Positions 9,351 through 20,358 of a stretch of 64,000 nt of DNA are shown in pieces. Both the position numbers and the translations under genes were made by a program. The first letter of the stretch is position 1. Each line of letters opens with the position of its first letter. This stretch comes from Ixodes scapularis (taxonomy: Eukaryota > Arthropoda > Arachnida > Ixodida > Ixodidae), in assembly GCF_016920785.2 (NCBI RefSeq), contig NW_024609879.1:12029145-12093144 (forward strand). Reading direction: 5' to 3'. The notes beneath the pieces were generated by a model, which ran no database searches, was not told the origin of the DNA, and was given only the letters and a program-made list of their open reading frames with translations.

Positions 9351-11706
9351 TTGTACCTCTCTCCTACGATGTCCCTATGCAAATAAATAAAATTACAGAA
9401 ACGGCTCGCTGAGGAGGGTCGTCGTACACATAGTACAAAAGATGTACGGGATCGGAATCGAAAGCGGAAGTGAAAATAATGTAAGATGCTCAAAATTATG
9501 GTCAGGAGGCGGCACAGGACTACCAACTTCCACAGAAGGATAGCGAAATACGCAATCACCGGAATACTGTCGCTCTGACAAACGCTACGCTGTAGCGTTA
9601 TTCAACTCGGACTTTTTTTTTTTTTGTTAAATCGCCCTCGTTTTGCTTTTAACCATAATAATATTTTGCCTACGGGGTGTGGTACCTTAAGCTGAACAGG
9701 CTATATTCCAGCACAATGCCTATTGATAAACTCAGTTGCAATATTACACAAATGATATTAATCGAAGATTGTGATGTGGTCACAAAACCATAGCCACTCA
9801 TGGCTTAGAACGTTTGAATTCGAGCTATTCGTATTTCACTACCTCCTAATTTGTTTCTGGGCGTTATATTTCCAACACCTACATTTTCCTTGCTGTGGTT
9901 TTCATCGCACATGTCACTTTTCTTCGCTCATTATTTCAACTGTCCTTCGTTTAGCGAACACTTCAAACCAATAAAATTAATTAAGCAGCGGCAAAAGTGC
10001 ATAGTAAAGGCGCTCGTCTTCGTTGTGCGTTTGCAATCCCCGGAAACACAAATCGGGCACAGTAAATGCGGCGTGATTCTGCCTTCGTTTTTGTGTGTGA
10101 TTGGATTAGCCAGAAAATGCATAAGCAGAAAGACGACGATTGTAAAAGTGTAGTAGGTTGGGCGAGTTGGTATGATGACATGATGAACAGAACAGCGCAC
10201 ACAAAGACAAGGACAGAGAAAAGGAACATGCAGGACACACAAGCGTCATTACAATCGTCATTACGATTGTAATGACGATGTACTTTTGGGGCTGATTTAT
10301 TCGCTCTGTCGGACACAATGTAAAACTGAGCGTAGCCTACGAACAATTTTGCTTTGATATTAATCAAGAAACTATATTTTCTTTCAACTTAAATGGAAAC
10401 TGAAGTGGTTCCGTATTTGAGAAGAAAAACACTCATTTAAATCGTCTTTATTTGGCCTAAAAGATTACGAAAGCCAAAATTATAATTTAGACTGATGGCC
10501 CAAGTAGTCACGCCGCAACACCGCTTTTAAAATAGCACTCTCCTTCCGGTCGCGTTCTGGACGAGGAGAGAATCGTGACGTATTATGCAGAAATTTCAGC
10601 ATTTACGCGCTTTCCGCAGTCTTAAGCCGTCCAGTCAAAAACGTTGCACGCGTTCCCTCATAAGCTACACACGAAAGCCAGCTGAAACCTCTAGGTATGC
10701 CGTCAAACCCAGCGGTTGTTTTTTCTCAGTTTTTCTCGCATATACCTTCTGGTCAAGTGCTTGTGATATTCAGACTCACAAGAAAATCCTGCGCTGGAAT
10801 CAAACTTTAACTCGATTTCTCAAATAACCTCTTCAGCTTCCCTTTAAGGCGAAACGAAGTATAGGGGGGTTAGGGAGAAACTATTTCGGCCATGGCCACC
10901 TTACTCAAAATGATACTATCTGCAATATAACCAAGTCTGCTGAGCTCAATTTAGTGCACCTTTTGAGTTGCGGGTAGAGTAAATTCACTTCAAAGTGACG
11001 TGAGCTCTGCCGGAATTCCCTTATTCATACTTCTCCAAATGCATTATAGAATGCGAGTACCCGCACTGGGTGTACTTTGTACTTCCGCTCTACGGGACAC
11101 CACTTTCTCAGCCCCTACACCTAACATCACGTGACATCCCATCATCACATAAATATAGCTTACGTGAACGTGCAACATATAATGATGACATCAACACGTA
11201 ACCTATATTGAGCAAATAACCGCACGACATATTGTGAATATGTAACTACGTAACTTATGAATAGCGTTGCCAAAAGGTATTATGTGATCATGTAATTGTT
11301 GTGATCCTATAATTCACGCAACCTATATCTATTACGTGATTCCATAACCTCGACTGCTTAAGGTATCACTTCGCTCTTCCTGCCGTTGATGCGACTACGT
11401 TTTTGCACAGACAAAATTAGATATCAACTGTAACCATGATAATTAAAGCCGCTCCGCTAGAGCAGGAGATGGGGCGTTGGAATATTGAGTAGTTCAGGTG
11501 TTTAGATTCTCGCCGACTGACACAGTCTTTTTCGAACACTACTGCCCGTGTGATGAAATTTCCGTTAGAATATTTTTTGACGCTCGAGGTATAAAAGCCA
11601 GCCCCAAAATAATTTGTTTTTCGGAAGTCAAACAGCGATTTCGCATAATAAACTCTTTAGCACCTTTTCCCCGATTGAGATGTAGCGAAAGATATTTCTC
11701 TTTACA
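9347..11706. other. Intergenic sequence, mostly unassigned
   Basis: No convincing coding frame is seen. A patch at about 10150-10260 (AACAGCGCACAC and AAAGGAACATGCAGGACA) resembles retroelement sequence common in ticks, possibly a PLE or LINE piece. From about 11100 to 11360, short CACGTAACCTAT-type motifs recur in a degenerate fashion. The rest shows nothing recognisable. Confidence 0.3.
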
Positions 11707-11707
11707 G

Positions 11708-12692
11708 ACGTGTCTAAGGGTCAAGTCTGGACATCATGGTCATCGGAATCATCACCAACAACAGACTACTGAGAAACCGAAGACAAAGACGAAACTCACT
11801 AGGCCTTCCAGGGCGTCCTTTACCAAAGGAACCACTCCAATGCCACCTGCGCGGCCGCACTCGCGCCCGCAGAGTCCCCCCTCTTATCCTCAGGATCCTC
11901 CCGCGCCGCCAAGTCCTCCTTTTTACCCTAATAATCCTCCAGCGCCGCCAAGTCCCCCGTCTTAAGGGGTGTCCAAACAGGACACTACAAAACTCACGAC
12001 TCCGGCAAATCGTGAAAATTGAAGCGGACGCTTCTATTTTTACGGTCTGTCGGAGTCGTTAAAATGTTTGCAGGAGTCGTGAAAATTTTTACGATCACGA
12101 CTGCTCTCGTCTTCAGATTGACGTCACACGCCACCTGCGTCTGGCTCACCTCGCCAACGCCCTCGCGTACCGCCGTCGCCTCGGCTCGAAGGCCAAGGAG
12201 GTCCGGCTTTGGGTGGATTTGGGACATTCCTGCGTCAAAGGGTGCGTTTCGCACGCCTCGGATCTGCTTTCTTTGTCAAGATTCACTTTCGTCGTGATGG
12301 CGTCCGATGCGGTTCCGTATTGTGAGCGGAGGCCTTGAGCGATTGACCGACAGCCAACAGAGCGTGTGAGTGGCTCTCCGGACCCACGTGATAAGCAGAG
12401 CAAGGCCGCCGTGGAGGAAGCGAGGGGGAGATTTGACGGAGGCGAGTTTCCCCCCGGGAAGAATTGAAGGAGGGAAACTTCCCTCCGACAGCCGGAAGCT
12501 GATCGCGGCAGAGCGCGGCACGATTTGGCGGAGTCGTGAGTTTTGTAGTGTCCTGTTTGGACACCCCTTTACCCTCGTGATCTTCCAGCGCTGCCGCGGC
12601 GCCCTAGTACACGCGGAACTCGAAAACCATATATTACGTCGGTAACTCGCCGAAATCATATACATCAAACTTGGCCAGCACCCTGCAAATAA
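11708..12692 (+). pseudogene. Proline-rich repeat protein exon, split by a MITE
   Basis: An acceptor TTCTCTTTACAG precedes 11708. The open frame then reads a His/Gln/Lys-rich stretch (SGHHGHRNHHQQQ) and proline repeats (PPSYPQDPPAPPSPPFYP, NNPPAPPSPPS) up to a TAA at 11963-11965. That stop is created by insertion of the element at 11965-12568. Skipping the element and one TTA copy, the same frame continues in the flank as YPRDLPALPRRPSTRG and ends at TAA 12690-12692, so the repeat pattern is maintained across the insertion. A polyadenylation signal AATAAA follows at 12777. The function is unknown; proline-rich repeats would suit a secreted or structural protein, but no signal peptide exon is seen. 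Confidence 0.5.
11965..12568. mobile_element. Harbinger-like MITE with TTA target duplication
   Basis: The terminal inverted repeats are about 50 bp: AGGGGTGTCCAAACAGGACA at the left and its near-exact complement at the right. TTA stands outside each end (11962-11964 and 12569-12571). G-rich termini with a TTA/TAA duplication fit PIF/Harbinger. The 604 bp element is non-coding; its interior holds several GTCGTGAAAATTT-like inverted motifs. Confidence 0.75.
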
Positions 12693-12776
12693 ATATGAAG
12701 TGGGACATGGATGCCAATTTCTAGTCTCATTTTGCAAAACATATGACTAGCTGAAATACTTTTGTATAAATACACG

Positions 12777-12782
12777 AATAAA
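12777..12782 (+). promoter_or_regulatory. Polyadenylation signal
   Basis: AATAAA lies 85 bases after the restored stop of the proline-rich exon, on the same strand. Confidence 0.4.
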
Positions 12783-13780
12783 AAATGCATTACAAGAGTT
12801 TCTAAAAAAGATTGTAGTCACTCTCTTTGCTGTTTTTTCTCCTTTTTTACTCTAATACTTCTCCTCTCTTAAAAGAACAATGCTGTGTCTTTCACCGAAT
12901 GCGGAAACCCGGAGGAGGCACGTAGAGCTTGAACCAAACTACATGTATAGTGTAGACTTTTTTTTTTTTTTTTGCGCCCGTCATGATGTGGGTAGATTTG
13001 CTCGATGATATATGTCACGTCACTGGATTTCCTGAGGACTCGTATAAGCCTGCATAGCGGGGCAACTGCATTTAAGTGAGCTCCACTCGACGCTTCGGCG
13101 TCCAGGCAGAGACTAGGTCCACAGAAGAGTAGGCGACGGAGCTGTGAGAGTTAGCATTGAGCACGCTCACGTTCTTGAGATCGAAGAGTGCGGAAACTTT
13201 ACAGTTGTTTAGCGTTAAACGCGCGATTCGCCGCTTGCAATATGTGCGCAGTGCCCGAAGTCGCATCATGGAGATAAAAAAAAAGCAAAAAAAACTGGGA
13301 ATCCAGCCTTAAGGTAGGTTCATTCCCGAGAAATTCAAAATGCGGAGAATATTCAGTAGTGTCGGTGTTAAAGAAGAATAATATAAAAGCCGAAACCTGG
13401 ACGACAAATTTTTCCAACTGGCAGCGTACATTCATTTTGACATCCGTCACCAAACGTGACAGTCACCGCGCAGTGTTGAAAGGGTTGAGGAGGATAGGGA
13501 AGGAAGGAAGGGAGGGGGTGGAGAGAGGATGGGGGGTGGAGAGAAAGACAAACAGGTTTTTGAGCCTGCGGCGCACGCCGAAGTCAAAGAGGGGGGGGGG
13601 GGGTTGGATAGTAAGGGAAGAGACTTTGAGAAGGGATTAAAGGGTGGGCGACCTTACTTCAAAGGCGCCTACGTTTCTCGCATTTCCGGGCGCAGAAAGG
13701 ACACATCGGCGTGGGAGAAACAAAGCGATGGGGACCCAATGTGTAGGGGCGAATGGCAGATTTTAAACGGTTTGATAATC
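12783..13780. other. No gene seen; G-rich tract
   Basis: Unassigned sequence. 13490-13620 is strongly G-rich (GGAAGGAAGGGAGGGGGTGG and a run of about 12 G), a potential G-quadruplex stretch on the plus strand. Confidence 0.4.
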
Positions 13781-15482
13781 TGATCAACATCATCATTTAT
13801 TAAACCTTGAAGGCCCTTGGGGGCATTACACAAGAGGAGGAGGGTACTCTCTGACAAAACATTATATAAAGGAACAAACAAAAAATGGGTTACATGCTGG
13901 AGTTATAGAAAGCAACAAAAACAGGAAAAAGATATAAACACTCAAAATATCTTTAAGGGAAAGCAGCTGATAATACAGAAAAATACACAAATAAAATATT
14001 TCTATAAACGCGAGATGGCTTTGCTATTAGTGCAACTGCGGATGGATGGTCACTTGGGATATGAACGTGTTATGATCTGTCAGGGGTCACGATACTGTTA
14101 GGCAGGCTTTTGAAGTCCTTATTGTTAACGGCAAGGTGGTGTTAAGAAACAAAACTGACGAGGCGAAAATGGTACGAACTTTGAAGACTTTACCAATGCG
14201 AGGAAATATGCGGTTGGCTAGGAATAATAGTGAAGTTCTGATTTCTTGGTTATGATAGCAAATCTTGTGAAAAAAGGCAGGCGTGATAATTTTCTTCTGG
14301 ATGAGAGCAGATAAAGGTTAGCTTTTATTCGTAAAGAAGTGATGCTGGTTTCTCGTGAGTAATAAAAAAAAAAAAAGAATAATCTGAATGGGGGATTTCG
14401 AAGTTGCTCTATGTTCCTTATCAATGAATGTTGCCAAGGGGACCAGATGGATGACGCGTATTCAAGTTACGATCTTATGAGTGTAGTGTAGGCTAGTTGT
14501 TTAACTAATGATGGTGCAAGTTTTTGATTCCGTCTTAGATAGCCAAGAGAGCGGTTAGCATTAGACAGCACGCGTGTTCTATGCGTGTTCTTTGAGAAAT
14601 CGCCAGATAAGTGAATGCCAAGATATTTGTAAGATGGACGCTTGGTAATCACCTGGCTTTACGCGGTGTAAGTAAAAGAGAGATGATTATGAGCAAGCGT
14701 AAAGGAAACGAGATTTGTTTTAGAGAAGTTAATTGTCCGTTTCCGCTGTTCACACCAGTCGGCTTTTAGGCTAAGGTCAGCTTGTAGGACTTTGTTATCG
14801 TTCAGATTAGATACAGATCGGTAAATTACGCAGTCGTCAGCAAAAAGACGAATACGAGATTTTATGTGATCTGGTAGGTCATTTAGAAATGTTTAAAAGA
14901 GCAGAGGTCCGAGAACGCTGCCTGGGGGACTCCAGATGATACATGAGAACAAGGTGACGACTGGTTGTTAACTACAGTATGCTGAGTACGACTGGTTAAA
15001 AATAGTTCTATCCATGACGTTATGAGTGGATGACTGTAAAGTTGATTAAGATTGTGCATGAGTAAACATGGGATACCTTATCGAATGCTTTAGAAAAATT
15101 AATGTATATTGCGTGTGTCTGTTTGTTATTATCGATGTTACTGTGTATTTCATGAATAAGTTGTACTAGTTGTGTTTCGCAAAAATATGATTGTCTAAAC
15201 CCGTGCTTGGTTGAAAAAAGGAGGATAATATTTCCGAAATGGTTCATGACATTGGTATCTATTATGTGCTTAAGTAGCTTGCACGAAACACTGGTTAGAG
15301 ATATAAGACGATAATTTGATGGTAAAGTTCGATCCCCCGATTTGTTCATGGGAACCACTCTGGCCAATTTTCCAATCTGTAGGAAGCTCGCCAGAAGACA
15401 AAGATGGTTGGAAGATAATTAACAGAAAATGGGCTGAGTGTAATTTAATGTTTTTCATTAAATTGGAGTTGATTTTGTCTTC
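13781..15482 (-). pseudogene. Non-LTR retrotransposon (LINE), 5'-truncated, RT broken by frameshifts
   Basis: On the minus strand, consecutive frames read NKSGDRTLPSNYRLISL, INFSKAFDKVSH, a spacer, then KRPSYKYLGIHLSGDF and NANRSLGYLRRNQKLAPSLV. These are RT palm and thumb blocks of I/Jockey/CR1-type LINEs. The IFNDL and FADD region (about 14820-14960) is interrupted by stops. The 3' end, in minus orientation, is CCCTTCAAGGTTTAATAAAT followed by GATGATGTTGATC at about 13781. The 5' side stops at 15482, exactly where the large element begins. Replication-incompetent. Confidence 0.75.
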
Positions 15483-15608
15483 CTCTATTGAAAAAGGCCA
15501 ATATGAACTCGGCTTATTAGAAATATTGTATTCCAATGAAGTTGATTGAAACCAGTAAAAACTTATTGTTATCCGATTAACCCAATACGCACGATGGGAA
15601 TTCATATC

Positions 15609-15762
15609 GGAGCACAATATCCCGATATAGTATGCGGTTATTGGTATACAACAGGATATTGGAGCACAATATCCTGATATAACTTGCGGTTATTGGTATA
15701 CAACACGATATGGAAGCACAATATCCCGACAGAACTTACGGTTATTGGAATAGAATACGACA
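15609..15762. repeat. 52 bp subterminal tandem repeats (three units)
   Basis: Units beginning GGAGCACAATATCC at 15609, 15661 and 15711 share CGGTTATTGGTATACAACA. They recur at the same place in copy 2. Such arrays near transposon ends are commonly transposase-binding sites. Confidence 0.7.
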
Positions 15763-16869
15763 CCGCGTGCATATTGGTGACCGACATGGACATACTGTGC
15801 GGCCGCACGATATATAAATATCGGTCGTCGATCACGGGCCCAAAGAAGAATACAATATCGCGTGGACAAATCTCAGAACGAATTCCAAGTTACCAACATG
15901 AATTACGTCGGCATATACCGCGCACTAAGAGGATACGTAACACAGTATTGATCGCCCGTGAAGCAACATGTGGATATCGTACGCCCACATATACGACATC
16001 GCGTGAATGATATTTTAGAACAGCAGGAGTTACCATACGGCAATACGAGAGAGAACGATATTGGAGGTGGATACACACAGAACACAAACGTTTCGCTTTC
16101 CAAACACATTCACTTTGATCGAAAGCGCCAGTGTACGCACGGCACACAGTACACACAGCCTCGAGCGCTTGAAATGCTAGACAACCACCAAACCATTCAG
16201 AATGACTAGCCGGGACACCCGCGACCTACCTTTCAATGAGAAAGCCCAATAACGACGTGCTCATTGGAGTGATCGTTTTCAAAGAAATGTTTATTGCACT
16301 TTTAATGCGACAAAAGTTAGGTTACCGATGTTGGAACCCAAATCGAACGCGATACGTGACAATGTCAGTTCGCACGATAAAATAATGAGGATTAATGGGC
16401 TTGACAGGTCACGTGCTTCTTACCCGCAGATTTATCGATATTGACCCACCTTTCGGGGTAATCCTACGTCGTACACAAAATCCACAACCACACACGAGCA
16501 CATTTCACCCACCACTCTTCGTCGCCTGTTGCCTGTTTCGCAAGATTCACACACTGTAAAAAACGACGGAAAAAATACGCGCATTTGCGCCATCAAACGA
16601 TACGTTACAGACTCGTTTTATGAGAAAAGTTTCCATCGTCAACCCGCGCGCGCGAAAGCTCGAGCGCTCGAGCTTCGGAGGCAGTTCGAACTCCGAAGGG
16701 AGGCGAGCCGAGCGAGCCGCGAGTAGCCCATCGAGCCAGACGAGCGGCTGAGCGAGCCGCCGAGTGGCCGAATCCGCCGATCAGGCCAAGCCTAGCCGAG
16801 CCGCCGAGATTGCGCGATTGCGCCATTGCGCAGCGACCGCGACCGCGCCAACCCGGCGAGACGGCGGCG

Positions 16870-16964
16870 ATGGCGGGACCGACGGATAACAGCGCGTCAA
16901 GTTCGTCGCGCACTTTGCTTGCGGTTTCCAAGCGAAACCAACGCACTTTTAATCGCTTCGAAAG
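16870..16964 (+). CDS. Candidate first exon in large element copy 1
   Basis: A CpG-rich, promoter-like stretch (16650-16870) leads to ATG at 16870. The frame MAGPTDNSASSSSRTLLAVS continues as KRNQRTFNRFE and ends at AAAG with a strong donor GTACGT at 16965. In copy 2 the corresponding donor (after 47779) and the last 35 bases are conserved, but the ATG region has diverged. The Ser-rich product is not recognised. Phase 2 at the donor. A plausible but unproven exon. Confidence 0.4.
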
Positions 16965-17206
16965 GTACGTATACACGACTTTATTACTTGCAGCACTGAG
17001 TGCTTTGGTATACACAGATCAAAGTGAACACTGAAGGACAGAAGGGAGACATGATGTTTTGAAATCGCAGCTTATTTGAACGCATGCGTCCCCTGCTGAA
17101 AGCGTCTGGCTGTGCTCCGTTGCAGACGTCATTTCGACTGCGTGTACTCTAACGTAACGTCAGTCACTGTTTACACTCGGCTAGCTATCACTCGGCTTGT
17201 TATCTC

Positions 17207-17446
17207 ATGTGCGAAATAGACGTAGAAACCAGCGCCTCGTCTCTTTCGGATATTCAACCTCCAGCCCCCTGGCTCCCAGCGTGCTTACCGGCGCAAACCG
17301 TTCGACGTGTTGGATTCGTGGGCTCGTTCGAAGAGGCGTTGTTTAACGCTCACGAGTCGCTGAAGTGTTACCGGAGCTTCTCTTTACGAAAGTCGCGATC
17401 GACGCTGGGCTCTGAGCTCGTACTTTTTTCTTCCCTGGTAGACTAA
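17207..17446 (+). CDS. Conserved open frame in large element copy 1, function unknown
   Basis: A 79-codon frame whose C-terminal half reads VRRVGFVGSFEEALFNAHES and CYRSFSLRKSRSTLG. Copy 2 (about 48090-48295) keeps the same frame with VRRIGFAGASGSFEEALFEA and CYRSFSLGKSQSTLG. Conservation of the frame in both copies is the only evidence that it is coding. No domain is recognised. A run of A and T tracts (17565-17640) follows. Confidence 0.3.
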   Translation: MCEIDVETSASSLSDIQPPAPWLPACLPAQTVRRVGFVGSFEEALFNAHESLKCYRSFSLRKSRSTLGSELVLFSSLVD

Positions 17447-17836
17447 GAGTGCCGACCATTCATCTGTGGTGCCGACTGGCGCCGTACGAAGTTGAGAAAA
17501 GCTAGCGAGTCTGTCAGATTTTCGTGACGCCGCCCAACTGCTCTGCTACCGGCTGCGCTCAAAAAATAAGGTAAAAAAAAAAAAGAAAAAAAAAGAAGAA
17601 AAAAACCGCGGTTTTTAATTTAATTTTTTTTTTTTTTTTTTGCTGTTTCATTTTAGTCGCCGCAAAGTAAATCGCGGCCGTACGTCGGTTGACTCCCGAT
17701 TACTGTCTCTACATCGTAGATTGTCTCACCACAATGGTGCCTCGTTGGTGTGATCTTATTCTGATATCATTACATCTTGCTTTTTCATCTTGGCACACTT
17801 CTAGGCGACCTTCTACACGTTGCACTCCTTGTCGAC

Positions 17837-17957
17837 ATGTCGCTGGTGTTAGAGACAAATCTGAAGTCGCTGTTTGTTCACTCCTTGGTGCACATATTTC
17901 ATGTTCAACATCAGGTATCTGAAGGAGGCGCCATGAAACCCTAGAGTTTGTTGAGAG
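17837..17957 (+). CDS. Candidate exon MSLVLETN..., large element copy 1
   Basis: The 121 nt segment from ATG to a GTACCT donor at 17958 encodes MSLVLETNLKSLFVHSLVHI and HVQHQVSEGGAMKP, then TAG and SLLR. Copy 2 has the same length with no indel and an open frame (Trp where this copy has the stop). Copy 1 is thus probably inactive at this exon. No homology is recognised. Confidence 0.4.
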
Positions 17958-18352
17958 GTACCTCAACATACTGTATTCAAGTGTCGTTTTGTGTGTTATA
18001 GTTTCCTACAAAACCAAATTGCACTTTGTTCGTAATATACCCCATAACTGTTCACTACAATTAAAGTTGCTATGAAACATTGGCCACGAGAGGTGACTCG
18101 GCCAATGCAGCCTGAAAATTCCTCGCATAATTTTCTTCATGGGTCATTTTGGACATTGACAAATTTTCTTGTGAATAATGAGTGTTATGCACATGTGTTC
18201 TACTTTTCGCACAGGTACTTCAGTTAGATAAACCCCAGCGAAGGCAGCAAGACAGTCTCATGGGGTCACACCAAGGATAACTGCATTCCTGCTCGAGTCC
18301 CGAGTCTTCTCACCAAACTTCACTGAACATAATGGTACATTCCGTTTCCTTA

Positions 18353-19668
18353 ACCTTTTCTTCTGAAATGTGTTTTTTTTTATTGTTGCTTTTTTCTATT
18401 GAAAAAGGGGTAGTACAACGTTTAAACACCCAATGTTTTTTTTTTCTTTTTGTAAAATGTGTAGTACATCGTTTAAACACCCAAGCGTTCATAAATAGTC
18501 TATGTACCAGACAATAGGGTGTCTTATACTGTTTCATACTTAGCGTGCAACGCTGTGAAAGGTACTAAAGTGGTGCGCATGCAAAAATAGAAAAAGTGTT
18601 ACTCCGCGCGTTTCGTGGACGAGTGGTAGAAGGCGCTGCTCTGGCGATATTAACGTCTTGGTGGCCGTGGTTTGAACCCATGTTACGCGCAAAGTTTTTT
18701 GGTTTTTTTTTTTCTTTTTTAGACATACTTTTTGTGCAAGATTGTGCGTATTGACGAAGTGCATATTTCAGTTCCTCTTTCTTGATTTTTATTTATAAGT
18801 CGCCGAGAGGCCAGATTTCTACCATCTGGTCTGCCGCTTTGCAAGTGTTATTTGCCTCCAGCACCGAGTTATATTTTCTTTCGTGCAGCGTGGAATGAGG
18901 AATCGCCCTGATAGCGGCCTCGTCCCAAAATTTATAATAAAACGTTAATCGACAATAGTTGTGGCCTGTACAGTTTATTTTGAAATAGCTGTCAAGGGTA
19001 GGAATCTCCCTCTCGGAGCACTGGCGATGCACCTTCAGGCGAATGGCGTTCTGTGTGAACTCGTCATGCTTGACGGTCCCCGTGCTCGAAACTTTCACGT
19101 TGCGAGGTCTTTGCTTCGGGGACGCCACCTTGCCAGATGGGCACTGCGCCTTGCAATTCGCGACAGTACAGGGCACACTCCAGTGTCGTTACTGGCCGTC
19201 TCCAGGACTTCACGACCGAATTCTCCGGGGAATGTGTTCTTATACTCCCGTACACATTGGCGATCATCTGCTTGCACTCTTTCAAGATTTTCGCACAACG
19301 AATCTTCGAAAACATCCGAGCAGGAGAGGTACTTGAGCTTGCTGCATAAGACGCCATCTTCTCAAAACCAGCCAGTGCCACACAACCCGAAAACCCACAG
19401 CGGCTGCCACACGGATGAACACGAAAACAATTTAAGGTGGTTTACATTATCTTTTCCTTTTTCTTGAAAAACATTTGTGCTCCGTTGAAATCATAACGCC
19501 ACTATCAGTTACTAGCCCCGAGGAGGCACATTTTCCGACTTTTAAAAATTTTTTTGCAGGGGACGCACTATTTTATGGGGCGAACGTAGGCACGGTCAGC
19601 AATGCAAACCGGTGCGCTATCTTTGACTGCGTTGCACTCTATGTATGAAACAGAGTATAGGATCGCTT
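18353..19668. other. Segment of copy 1 without counterpart in copy 2
   Basis: Contains two GTTTAAACACCCAA boxes (about 18421 and 18472), T-rich tracts and a tRNA-like piece (18609-18687). Several overlapping open frames on both strands between 18790 and 19470 have no recognisable domain and are not called as genes. Confidence 0.3.
18609..18690 (+). ncRNA. tRNA-like fragment (degenerate tRNA or SINE head)
   Basis: An A-box-like TGGACGAGTGG (18616-18626) and B-box-like GGTTTGAACCC (18669-18679) are spaced as in a tRNA with a long variable arm. The T-arm pairs (CGTGG with CCATG), but the acceptor stem pairs poorly. T-rich sequence follows. It fits a tRNA-derived SINE head or a decayed tRNA. Confidence 0.4.
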
Positions 19669-20030
19669 CAGACGGGGCAACCTTTCCAGCAATTTTGGGG
19701 CTGCTGGCGGGTTGTTCCCTAGTTTTCCCTAGATCGACACGAATTGCTGAGATTGGGTCCGGCTCGAAGCGGACGAGCAACTTTGACTACTCGGAGATGT
19801 TTGAAGCGGCAGCAGCCAATCAGGAATGCAATATTTTCACGTGACACCCCTGTGGTCGTGATGATGAGAACTGAGGACTTAGTTCAGGTTTGAAATGGAT
19901 CATTTTTGAAAATAAACTGTTTCAAAAAGATGAGTTAGTATTCTCAGCGCAATTTAAAGATATAAAAACATGTTTTTAGGATATAACTGTGCGTCTAAAT
20001 ACTGTAAGAAAAATAAAATTTCATGATGAT
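19669..20030. mobile_element. MITE with CAGACGGGGC ends, left half
   Basis: Starts CAGACGGGGCAACCTTTCC. Its other half is 26021-26124, ending AAATTGTTCCGTCTG. A gypsy element sits between, duplicating ATGAT. Joined, it is about 460 bp, matching the intact copy at 51286-51743 but in reverse orientation. Confidence 0.7.
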
Positions 20031-20203
20031 TGTAGTAGACCCGAGTCAAGGGGTGCACTGAGGGTTTATTCCAATACAGCAGGTCAGAGGGACATGACCA
20101 GCTGCCAAGATTCCAACTCGCCGAAGAACGGAATGCACGAGCTCCCGTGTCCGAGCTCGTGCTCTGCTGACAAAGAAGACGATGATCTTTTGCAATCACC
20201 ACA
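20031..20203 (-). repeat. 3' LTR of the gypsy element
   Basis: Starts TGTAGTAGACCC and ends AATCACCACA, 173 bp. It differs from the other LTR at only a few positions (for example GAAGAC versus GAAGCC), so the insertion is moderately recent. Confidence 0.9.
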
Positions 20204-20358
20204 TTTCCTTCCCTCTTAAGAAGGCTTGTAACGGTCCGGCTTGAGGCGGCTGCGGGTCGGGTATCTCCTACTGGAGTCTGGCTGCAATGGAGACCCCGAA
20301 GTAACTTGTGTGTCGGTGGCCTCCTGCTGGGTGTAAACCTGAGAAGGCCCTGGCACAT

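Noticed and set aside
15609..15762. Regular repeats resembling a CRISPR array
   Set aside because: Units are contiguous 52 bp tandem copies without unique spacers, in eukaryotic transposon DNA.
18609..18690. Functional tRNA gene
   Set aside because: A and B boxes are present but the acceptor stem does not pair, so it is reported only as a tRNA-like fragment.
18793..19467. Overlapping 100-170 codon frames on both strands
   Set aside because: They overlap one another on opposite strands with no family motif, and there is no counterpart in large-element copy 2 to test conservation.
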